5,851 nucleotides of DNA, from the NCBI GenBank assembly GCA_021788565.1, contig JAJYKO010000414.1, forward strand, positions 1 to 5,851, written 5' to 3'. Shown here one piece after another: positions 1 to 5,558 of this stretch; positions within the stretch are counted from its first letter, which is position 1; every line of letters begins with the position of its first letter. The position numbers and the translations under genes were made by a program. The stretch is from Chloroflexota bacterium (GTDB taxonomy: Bacteria > Chloroflexota > UBA6077). The notes below the pieces were generated by a model. It saw only the letters and a program-made list of their open reading frames with translations. It ran no database searches and was not told where the DNA came from.

Positions 1-209
1 CCATGCTTTTTCGCATCGGGGTCACTTCCAAGTCATACTGGGCCGTACTATCCGATTGCGGTGAACGACCACTCCCTAGATTGCGGAGTTCAGAAGTCTT
101 CGAGAGGCAAGCGGATTAAGGCCTGCTAAATCCAAGAGGAAGCCTTCGCGATGATAACAGAGGCCTTTGGGCGGGTCAATCGCTCTTTTCGTCCTAGCAC
201 CGGGTCGAG
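1..209. other. Left flank downstream of the broken lutB/A gene, no gene seen
   Basis: This stretch lies after the TGA at 212-210. I find no recognisable protein, RNA gene or clear intrinsic terminator. A weak imperfect stem (GGATT at 113-117 with AATCC at 129-133) could mark the end of the lut transcript, but it has no T-run. Confidence 0.4.
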
Positions 210-372
210 TCAGGCCAACTGCCGAAGTCGCTCATCCACCAACTCGGCCATGTGCAGAACTCGCTGCGGCCGGCCGCTTGCGTCGATCGAGCCCCGCAGG
301 TGGAGGATGCAGCCGGGGTTATCGGTGACCAGAATGGGTGCGCCTGTGGCGTCGACGTTGACGAGCTTTCGC

Positions 373-388
373 TCCACCATTTCCACCA
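373..388 (-). repeat. Short tandem direct repeat at the second lesion of the lutB/A-type gene
   Basis: Two copies of the 7-base word TGGTGGA (minus strand; TCCACCA at 373-379 and 382-388 on plus) lie two bases apart, exactly where the protein passes from LVEM to VERKL and where the family normally carries about 20 residues including CCGFGG. Short direct repeats can mediate deletions by slippage. That link is inference; the repeat itself is seen. Confidence 0.5.
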
Positions 389-558
389 GATCCAACCCCA
401 TGACGTCCCTGATTAGCCGCTGAGGCTCTTCTCGGATGCCCAGGACGTTGTGGGACTGGCAGAAGTAGTGATAGGTGACCGGATGGAACGGGCCCGCGTT
501 CCGGGCGCCCGCGGGCAGCTGAGCCACTTTGTCCAGGAAGGTCGTCAGGTCGATCACC

Positions 559-580
559 TTCCGCCATAGCGTTGGCAAAA
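559..580 (-). other. Frame-switch and deletion junction in the lutB/A-type gene
   Basis: On the minus strand the LUD frame reads ILPTFANAMAE here, and the overlapping frame reads LWRKVIDLTTFLDK. Good family similarity stops in the first frame and starts in the second within these roughly 20 bases. The protein segment expected between them (end of LutB, ferredoxin-type Cys motifs, first CCG domain) is missing, so this is a deletion plus a frame change and not a one-base slip. The exact breakpoint cannot be fixed without an intact relative. Confidence 0.65.
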
Positions 581-1454
581 GTTGGCAGAATCTTCTCGTA
601 TCCTGTGATGACGATGTGGACATTCGGGAGGGAAGTGGTGAGCTCGGCGTTGCCTTCGTTCGCCACAAGCATCACGGTACCGCTCTCGGCGATGAGGGCG
701 TTGGCGCCGCTTATTCCCATACGGGCGGAGAGAAAGGCCTCGCGCAGCCGCTTCCTGGCAGCCACGGTGAGGTCGTTGATGTTTTCCCCCGAGAGGGTCT
801 GCCCCGTGTCTTCGGTTAGAAGTGCGGCCACCTGGTATCGGTTCAGGTGGGCTATGGAAGAGATCATGTGGGAAGGACGATAGTCGGAGAGGTGGACCGC
901 GTATTCGCCGAAGTCGGTCTCCACGACGCGGAGCCCGGTCTCCTCCAGCACGCGGTTGAGATTGATCTCCTCGCTGACCATAGACTTGCTCTTGGTCACG
1001 ACCTGCACGTCATGGCGCTTCGCCAGGTCGGCAATGTAGCGGCAAGCATCGGCCGCGCTACTGGCCTGATACACGACGGCGCCATTGCGCTCGGCCGCTT
1101 CCTTGAACTGCTGAAAGTAGCCTGGCAGATTCGCGATGACGTCATCCTTTACGCCGGCAAGTTCGCGCCGCATGGTGTCGAAATCTCTGCCGGTCCGCGC
1201 CTGATAGGCTTCGAACGCCGCGTAGCGTTGCCGGCGCCAGGAGCGCTGGTAGTGAAGCAGATTGCCGCGGAGTTGCGGGTCGTCCAGAGCGGCCCGATAT
1301 CGCCGCCGGAAATCGCGAAGGGCTACCGCTCCGGCGGGAGTGTTCGCGCCCTTCCGACCAAGAAGCTCGCGCACCCCCACCACGGCCACAAGCCCAATAG
1401 TGGCCAGAGCCACGCCACGGTGGAACGTAAGACGAGCCATGCTGCCCTCCCTGG

Positions 1455-1997
1455 CTAGGGCAACAGAATAATGTGCAGCGCACCAGGGCCGTGTACGCCG
1501 ACGGTGAGGGTCTTCTCAACATCGGAGGTGCGGCTGGGACCGCTCACGAAGGATGCGTACCGAATCTGCCGACCGTTCGGCCGCAGGCTGATGCGGCGAA
1601 GATACTCCCCCGCCTCGTCCAGTGATGCCACCACATCGTCCCGATCGAGCACCGCGACGTGAACCAGGGGTAACATCGTCGAGAGGCGCGGCACGAACTC
1701 GTTGCCCGCGACCACGATGGAGCCGGTCTCCGAGATGCCCAGGGCCGCGCGCGTCACTCCCAGATCGGCGAGCGCGAGGGCCTCCGCCGTATCGCCGTCG
1801 ACGAACTCGGCGCCGGCCCGGCTCAGGGACTCCACAACCGATTCCCGCAGGTCTCCCAGATCGGGGGACACGACCACCTTGAGAGTCGCGGAAGACCGAA
1901 AGATGTCGACGATTTCCGCTATGGCTTCGTCCCGACTGCCGGCGACGTGAATCTGCGCACCTAGCTCGGACGCGCGCTCGACGAAATCCTGTTGCAT
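1455..1997 (-). CDS. lutC: LutC/YkgG-type LUD-domain lactate utilization protein
   Basis: LutC belongs to the LutABC system that oxidises L-lactate to pyruvate in place of classical lactate dehydrogenases; the role of this subunit is known only broadly. The 180-residue product carries the LUD core: VVVSPDLGDLRES at about 41-53, LADLGVTRAALGISETGSIVVAG at about 76-98, LPLVHVAVLDRDDVV at 109-123 and the C-terminal signature FVSGPSRTSDVEKTLTVGVHGPGALHIILL at 150-179. The last of these is the strongest identifier. The frame is open upstream to 2237, but that stretch is unlike any LutC and would overlap the proline dehydrogenase gene by 122 bases. ATG 1997 is preceded by AGGAG at spacing 10 and is preferred. 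The protein is shorter than typical LutC (about 200-240 residues) and lacks the usual N-terminal helix region. It lies 118 bases after proline dehydrogenase and 14 before the broken lutB/A gene, probably in one transcript. It may be functionally orphaned because its partner is damaged. Confidence 0.88.
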   Translation of the reverse strand: MQQDFVERASELGAQIHVAGSRDEAIAEIVDIFRSSATLKVVVSPDLGDLRESVVESLSRAGAEFVDGDTAEALALADLGVTRAALGISETGSIVVAGNEFVPRLSTMLPLVHVAVLDRDDVVASLDEAGEYLRRISLRPNGRQIRYASFVSGPSRTSDVEKTLTVGVHGPGALHIILLP

Positions 1998-2007
1998 CCA
2001 GCAGTGT

Positions 2008-2012
2008 CTCCT
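2008..2012 (-). promoter_or_regulatory. Shine-Dalgarno site for lutC
   Basis: AGGAG on the minus strand, 10 bases before ATG 1997. It decides the lutC start in favour of 1997 over the upstream in-frame ATG at 2237, which lies inside the proline dehydrogenase gene. Confidence 0.6.
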
Positions 2013-2115
2013 TGTCGTTGATGTCCCGAGCCGATGACGAATGATTGGGGCTCCGTTGACAGGCAGCCGAGAATTCCGGGTGCAAAGCCCGTACCACCAT
2101 CGGAAGCTACCGCCG

Positions 2116-3042
2116 CTACCGTCTTCCGCCGGTCTCCCTGGCAAGATTCCCCAGCAGGAAGAGTAGATTGGCAGGGCGCTCGGCCAGACGGCGCATAAAG
2201 TAGGGGTACCACTGGTCCCCGTAGGGGACGTAGACACGCACTCGAGACCCCTGAGCCAGCAGCCGCTCCTGAAGGTCGCGTCTCACCCCGTACAGCATCT
2301 GGAACTCGAACGCCTCGCGATCGATGTGGTTCGCTTCGGCATACTCGATAACGCGATCGATTATCTTCTCGTCGTGAGTCCCCAGGGTCTGGAAGCTACC
2401 GCTGGAGAGTAGTAGCTGGGATAGTTCCAGAAAGTTCCAGTCCACGTCCCTCTTTGTGGGATAAGCAACGCTAGGAGGCTCCATGTAGGCCCCTTTGACC
2501 AGGCGGACGGTTCCAGCTTCAGAGAGGACCCTGCGAACGTCGGAGTAGGTTCGGTAAAGGTACGCCTGAAGGGCGATGCCTACGTTGGGGTGAGCCGCGC
2601 GCACCCGCAGGTAGAAATCTATGGTTTGGTCAGTATAGTCGGAGCCCTCCATATCGAACCAGACGAAACCGCCCAGGGCCTCAGCACGCGAGACGACAGC
2701 CTCGACGTTGGCCAGGCAGAACGAGTCGTCCAGATCCAGACCCATCTGGGTGAGCTTCAGGGAAACGTGACCATCGACTCCGGCCGCCGCAAGTCCACCA
2801 AGAAGCAGAAGGTATTCGTCTCTCGACGCCTCTGCCTGCCGCGTGTCCCGGACGCTCTCCCCGAGATAGTCGACCTCAACCGCGGCTCTCCGCCGTTTGA
2901 GCCTCAACGCGACCTCGAGCACCTCTTCCAGGCTCTCTCCGGCCACGAATCGCGACGCAATCCGCCACGCGATGTCGCTCTCGGTGGCCATGCGCCGAAC
3001 TCCTTGGTTCGTGGAGAGATGGAGAAACGCCGACCGCCACAT
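2116..3042 (-). CDS. Proline dehydrogenase, monofunctional, FAD-dependent
   Basis: Catalyses the first step of proline catabolism, L-proline to delta-1-pyrroline-5-carboxylate, passing electrons through FAD to membrane quinone. The 308-residue length fits the monofunctional (PruA-independent) PRODH family, and the TIM-barrel motifs follow in order: LGESV at 60-64, VSLKLTQMGLD at 93-103, FDMEGSDYT at 129-137, GIALQAYLYRT at 155-165, VRLVKGAYMEP at 179-189, THDEKII at 222-228, FEFQMLYGVR at 245-254, and VYVPYG...WYPYFMRRLAERPAN ending near 292, which includes the RRLAERP substrate-binding arginines. I see no truncation or missing motif. An ATG at 3087 is in frame, but ATG 3042 has a strong GGGAGG at spacing 8 and fits the family N-terminus. 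No P5C dehydrogenase gene is in the window; it must be elsewhere. lutC follows 118 bases downstream. A strong hairpin (3075-3101) sits in the leader. Confidence 0.95.
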   Translation of the reverse strand: MWRSAFLHLSTNQGVRRMATESDIAWRIASRFVAGESLEEVLEVALRLKRRRAAVEVDYLGESVRDTRQAEASRDEYLLLLGGLAAAGVDGHVSLKLTQMGLDLDDSFCLANVEAVVSRAEALGGFVWFDMEGSDYTDQTIDFYLRVRAAHPNVGIALQAYLYRTYSDVRRVLSEAGTVRLVKGAYMEPPSVAYPTKRDVDWNFLELSQLLLSSGSFQTLGTHDEKIIDRVIEYAEANHIDREAFEFQMLYGVRRDLQERLLAQGSRVRVYVPYGDQWYPYFMRRLAERPANLLFLLGNLARETGGRR

Positions 3043-3050
3043 GGGATAGA

Positions 3051-3056
3051 CCTCCC
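3051..3056 (-). promoter_or_regulatory. Shine-Dalgarno site for proline dehydrogenase
   Basis: GGGAGG on the minus strand, 8 bases before ATG 3042. It supports that start over the upstream in-frame ATG at 3087, which would lie within or beside the leader hairpin. Confidence 0.65.
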
Positions 3057-3074
3057 TACCCCTCGCCAGACTCT

Positions 3075-3101
3075 CGTGGCCCACCACTCGCGTGGGCCAC
3101 G
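3075..3101 (-). promoter_or_regulatory. Leader hairpin between ispE and proline dehydrogenase
   Basis: A perfect 10-base inverted repeat, CGTGGCCCAC (3075-3084) and GTGGGCCACG (3092-3101), with a 7-base loop. It lies 99 bases after the ispE stop and 33 bases before the proline dehydrogenase ATG. Neither strand has a T-run directly after the stem, so it is not a textbook intrinsic terminator. It may be an attenuator, an mRNA-stabilising stem between the two transcription units, or a protein-binding operator. The symmetry is seen directly; its role is unknown. Confidence 0.55.
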
Positions 3102-3200
3102 GAGGTTAAAGAAGGGAAAGGCAGAATTGGGGCCAGAGGCTGGATGGGGTAGGCCTCCAGAGCGCCCATATTTGGGAGACCAACTGGCTGCGACAGAGCA

Positions 3201-4082
3201 CTACTCGTGAGCTACGGGGCGAGCCTCGGGCGTCGAGAGGGTGCGTGCTACAAAGGGCTTGAAGCCCCTTGCCTCCGCGCCGTGGGCCACCGCTCTGGCT
3301 TCGGCTTCAGAGGCGAAAACGGAGAAGAGGGCTGGCCCCGCGCCAGAGAGGTGTGCCGAGGAGGCTCCGGCATCCAGTAAGGCCTCTTCGTAGGCGGGGA
3401 TGGTAGGGAATACCTCCGCTGCCACCTGCTCAAAGACGTTGCCAGCCAGATCCGGGGTGAGAGGAAGACCCTGCGAAATCGCCGCGGCCATCCTCTCGGT
3501 TCTCGTTCCAGACGTCCAGAGAGCCGGGGTGAGGTGCTGGTAGAGCCGCGCCGTCTTGGAGGCGAGAGTGTGACCCGGCACCAGCAGGGTCAGCCAGATC
3601 GGTTGAGCATCCGGCAGAGGCACTACGGTTTCGCCCTTTCCGCTGACCATGGCGGTTCCACCCGCTAGAAAGAAGGGGACATCCGCCCCGAGACCGGCGG
3701 CCATGGCGGAAAGCTCGACTTCCGGCAGATCTATACCCCACAACCGTGAAAGCCCTACCAGCGCCGCGGCAGCATCAGAGCTCGCGCCCCCGAGGCCTGA
3801 GGCCATGGGGATCCCCTTCGTCAGCCGGATCCTGGCGCCCGCGTCGCGACCCGAACGCTTCGCCAGGGCCTTCGCCGCCACGACGATCAGGTTGTTCTCA
3901 TCGGCCAACTCCGGAATCTCGCACTCCACGACTAGCCTGTCCGCGGGGTCGATTAGCAGTTCGTCGGCAAGGCTTATGGACTGCATCACGCTGCGGACCT
4001 CGTGGAAGCCGTCCGGCCTCTTCCCTAGCACCTCGAGGCAGAGGTTCACCTTGGCATACGCGGTTACACGCAGGCTGCTCAC
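3201..4082 (-). CDS. ispE: 4-diphosphocytidyl-2-C-methyl-D-erythritol kinase
   Basis: Phosphorylates CDP-methyl-erythritol at the 2-hydroxyl with ATP in the cytosolic non-mevalonate (MEP) isoprenoid pathway. The 293-residue product is a GHMP kinase of normal family length: AYAKVNLCLEVLGKRPDGFHE at residues 9-28 with the substrate-site lysine 11, the glycine/serine-rich ATP loop PMASGLGGASSDAAAAL at 92-108, GADVPFFLAGGTAMVSGKGE at 132-151 with the likely catalytic aspartate 134, and the C-terminal LSGAGPALFSVF at 245-256. The start is taken as GTG 4082, whose GTGA overlaps the ksgA stop and has AGGAGG at spacing 10. An in-frame ATG at 4103 would place the start just upstream of that Shine-Dalgarno site and add seven residues of no family likeness. 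Translational coupling to ksgA is likely. The pair is a common bacterial arrangement. Confidence 0.96.
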   Translation of the reverse strand: MSSLRVTAYAKVNLCLEVLGKRPDGFHEVRSVMQSISLADELLIDPADRLVVECEIPELADENNLIVVAAKALAKRSGRDAGARIRLTKGIPMASGLGGASSDAAAALVGLSRLWGIDLPEVELSAMAAGLGADVPFFLAGGTAMVSGKGETVVPLPDAQPIWLTLLVPGHTLASKTARLYQHLTPALWTSGTRTERMAAAISQGLPLTPDLAGNVFEQVAAEVFPTIPAYEEALLDAGASSAHLSGAGPALFSVFASEAEARAVAHGAEARGFKPFVARTLSTPEARPVAHE

Positions 4083-5017
4083 GTCGCGGCGCCCTCCTGC
4101 CACCCGGCCCTGGCAGCCTCGTAGGCCCTACGGAGCCGCGCCCACTCCTCGATCGTGAGGGTCTGGGCTCGCCTTGAGGGATCTATTCCGGCCTCCTCCA
4201 GCACGTTTGTCACCTCTCCCGGGGGGAACCAGAGCGACTCGGCCAGGGCGTTGTGAAGCTGCTTGCGGCGTCGACTGAAGCCGGCCGACGCCAGCTGAAG
4301 CAAGGCTTCGGGGTCGTCCACCTCCACAGGCAGCTCCCGATAAACCTCCAGCTTCAGGACGGTAGAATCCACCTTTGGGGGCGGAAAGAAGGCGCTCGCC
4401 GGTACCTGACGAACCACCGACACGCGCGAGTACAGCTGGACCATTATCGAGAGGAGGCTGGTGTCTCCCGGTCGGGCGGCGATGCGCTCGGCCACCTCCT
4501 TCTGCACCATCACAACCATCACGTCTGGCTTGAGCCGCGCGGTCAGAAGGTGGCGCAACATGGGAGAGGTCACCGCGTAGGGGAGGTTGGCAGCCACTTT
4601 ATAGGGACCGTCGAAAAGGCCAGCCGTATCCACATCCAGGGCGTCGGCGTATATCACTTCAAGACGCTCTCGAAGCGGCACGAGACCCGGCAGCAAGTCG
4701 GCCAGCTGTCGATCCAACTCCACGGCCACCACACGCCTCGCCACGGCGGTCAGGGCGCGGGTGAGAATGCCGAGGCCGGGGCCGATCTCCATCACCTGTT
4801 CATCCGGCATGACCTGGGCCGCCTCCACGATATCCTTCACCACGTACTGATCGGTAAGGAAGCTCTGCGAGAGTCCTTTCTGCGCGCGAAGGCCCAATCT
4901 CTTCAGGAGAGCCCTCGGCGTGAGGCGCTCCAGTTCCTCTGGAGCGGGCAACGTGCTCGGTTCCTGCGCCCTCGCAGGCTCTGGCCTCGGTGCCCGCCGT
5001 AAATTCCCCTGCCGCAT
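4079..5017 (-). CDS. ksgA: 16S rRNA (adenine(1518)-N(6)/adenine(1519)-N(6))-dimethyltransferase
   Basis: Dimethylates two adjacent adenines in the 3'-terminal helix of 16S rRNA (helix 45) using S-adenosylmethionine, as a late check on 30S subunit assembly. Motifs in order, numbered from ATG 5017: QSFL at 51-54, the SAM-binding loop EIGPGLGILTRAL at 77-89, acidic VELD at 99-102, DALD at 125-128, the catalytic NLPY at 144-147, VQKEVAERI at 171-179, SAFFPPPKVDSTV at 208-220, and a C-terminal FSRRRKQLHNAL at 247-258. All are intact. The N-terminus is uncertain. ATG 5017 gives 312 residues with about 35 extra proline/arginine-rich residues and no good Shine-Dalgarno site; TTG 4951 (codon 23) has AGGA upstream and would give 290 residues, nearer the usual length. 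The gene overlaps ispE by four bases and is probably the first gene of that pair. A 10-base inverted repeat lies 72 bases upstream of ATG 5017. Confidence 0.96.
   Translation of the reverse strand: MRQGNLRRAPRPEPARAQEPSTLPAPEELERLTPRALLKRLGLRAQKGLSQSFLTDQYVVKDIVEAAQVMPDEQVMEIGPGLGILTRALTAVARRVVAVELDRQLADLLPGLVPLRERLEVIYADALDVDTAGLFDGPYKVAANLPYAVTSPMLRHLLTARLKPDVMVVMVQKEVAERIAARPGDTSLLSIMVQLYSRVSVVRQVPASAFFPPPKVDSTVLKLEVYRELPVEVDDPEALLQLASAGFSRRRKQLHNALAESLWFPPGEVTNVLEEAGIDPSRRAQTLTIEEWARLRRAYEAARAGWQEGAAT
4093..4098 (-). promoter_or_regulatory. Shine-Dalgarno site for ispE inside the end of ksgA
   Basis: AGGAGG on the minus strand, 10 bases before GTG 4082 and within the last codons of ksgA. 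Because it lies downstream of the alternative ATG 4103, it favours the GTG start and fits re-initiation after the ksgA TGA. Confidence 0.65.
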
Positions 5018-5088
5018 TTGAGAAGGCCTGTGTCCCTTCGAAGGCCGCCTGTCCTCTGGGATCTCTCTCCATTCCCCGGCAGGCGTGC

Positions 5089-5126
5089 GTACGATTACTC
5101 CGCCGGTCTCGTCGGGGTAATCGTAC
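5089..5126. repeat. Perfect 10-base inverted repeat upstream of ksgA
   Basis: GTACGATTAC (5089-5098) and GTAATCGTAC (5117-5126) are exact reverse complements. Read as plus-strand RNA the stem can extend by three pairs (one G-U) to 13 pairs with a 12-base loop; read as minus-strand RNA the first added pair is a C-A mismatch. There is no T-run on either side, so it is not an intrinsic terminator. It could be an operator for a dimeric regulator or a structured leader of ksgA. The symmetry is certain; the function is unknown. Confidence 0.6.
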
Positions 5127-5137
5127 CATGAGCCAAT

Positions 5138-5284
5138 TTACCTGCGCACGCGATGCAGTCCGACCTGGCCATCTGCTCCACGGTTCCGCGCAACGATCTT
5201 CTTGATAATGGCGGAGGCCAGGACCTTCCGGCCGAAGTGGACGGCGCTGAGAGCAGCGAGATAGCTAGTTTCAGTTAGTCCCAT
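5138..5284 (-). other. Possible small or remnant coding segment, unidentified
   Basis: An open minus-strand frame ending in TAA at 5138 reads naturally over its last 48 codons: aliphatic and basic residues including LAALSAVHFGRKVLAS and IIKKIVARNRG, with mostly C or G in the third position. The first ATG in this part, at 5284, has no Shine-Dalgarno site. The frame remains open upstream to 5662, but that part antisenses the exported-protein gene. I do not recognise the product. It could be the tail of a lost gene, a tiny protein or chance. Confidence 0.2.
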
Positions 5285-5477
5285 GGGTGAGTCGAATAAC
5301 TGCTTCACGGGATGTGCGACACTGCCGTCTGGACTATAACAGTCTTCAAGCTGAAGTTCCCTCGGCGCCGGCGCAACTGGGAGGTGAGGGAGGTCATCGG
5401 CGGCAGCGAAGGCACAGTCAAGCCGTTGGTGTACGGGGCCGCGTGCAACCTTTGGCGTGCATGCCTTCTCACACGGG

Positions 5478-5509
5478 TTCCACTCGAATAGCGCGGATGG
5501 TGAGTGGAA
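5478..5509. repeat. 8-base inverted repeat upstream of the exported-protein gene
   Basis: TTCCACTC (5478-5485) and GAGTGGAA (5502-5509) are exact reverse complements with a 16-base spacer, ending about 49 bases before ATG 5559. The position suits an operator or 5'-leader stem for the plus-strand gene. An 8-base match at this spacing can arise by chance, so the functional reading is weak. Confidence 0.35.
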
Positions 5510-5558
5510 GGCTACCCGGCGGGTTCGAAAAAGTGGAGGATGAGGGGGAGCCGACACA

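Larger units (their letters stand above)
210..1440 (-). pseudogene. Broken lutB/lutA-type lactate utilization Fe-S protein (LUD domain joined out of frame to a CCG-type domain)
   Basis: The reading frame starting at 1440 encodes a LutB-type LUD domain: TKSKSM at residues 149-154, a VETDFGEY segment at 173-180, MGISGAN...AESGT at 241-255 and NEGN...LPNVHIVITGYEKILPT up to about residue 287. Beyond about 580-559 this frame becomes unlike the family and ends at 319. The homology resumes in another minus frame as VIDLTTFLDK, VTYHYFC, GIREEPQRL, VTDNPGC and RVLHMAEL, ending at 210; this is the last cysteine-rich (CCG-type) domain of LutA-like proteins. In fused LutB-LutA proteins the two parts are separated by paired CxxCxxC ferredoxin motifs and a first CCG domain; none of that is seen. 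The second part also lacks the expected CCGFGG segment between LVEM (codon at 380-378) and VERKL. The family role is electron transfer during L-lactate oxidation. The start is supported by GGGAGG five bases upstream of ATG 1440, 14 bases after lutC. Residues 9-24 are unusually hydrophobic. Non-functional unless the lesions are assembly errors. Confidence 0.8.
5018..5558. other. Divergent intergenic region between ksgA and the exported-protein gene
   Basis: These 541 bases separate minus-strand ksgA from a plus-strand gene and should hold the promoters of both. I can support two inverted repeats (5089-5126, 5478-5509) and a weak coding-like minus-strand segment at 5138-5284. A TATAAC hexamer at 5335-5340 resembles a plus-strand -10 box, but no good -35 stands 16-18 bases upstream, so it is not annotated as a promoter. 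A small stem CTTCA/TGAAG (5344-5356) follows it. No tRNA, riboswitch or terminator is recognised. Confidence 0.5.

Noticed and set aside
1..129. A plus-strand frame open from the left edge to a TAA at 127-129, possibly the tail of a gene.
   Set aside because: The 42 codons show no recognisable motif and a short open edge frame is expected by chance.
847..1458. A 203-codon plus-strand open frame.
   Set aside because: It is antisense to the well-conserved LUD domain, a shadow typical of GC-rich DNA.
1998..2237. An 80-codon N-terminal extension of lutC.
   Set aside because: It is unlike LutC proteins, overlaps proline dehydrogenase, and a better-placed start with a Shine-Dalgarno site exists at 1997.
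3168..3177. CCATATTTGG, which matches a eukaryotic CArG box.
   Set aside because: It is a coincidence in a bacterial intergenic region and not a known bacterial site.
2590..3210. A 206-codon plus-strand open frame covering the proline dehydrogenase 5' half and leader.
   Set aside because: It is antisense to conserved PRODH motifs and has no recognisable content.
4253..5002. A 249-codon plus-strand open frame.
   Set aside because: It is fully antisense to ksgA, histidine-rich and without family features.
5335..5340. TATAAC as a -10 promoter box for the exported-protein gene.
   Set aside because: No convincing -35 hexamer at 16-18 bases and a leader of over 200 bases would be needed; a single hexamer is too weak.
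5520..5530. GGGTTCGAAAA resembling a tRNA T-loop.
   Set aside because: No matching T-stem, acceptor stem or anticodon arm is found around it.
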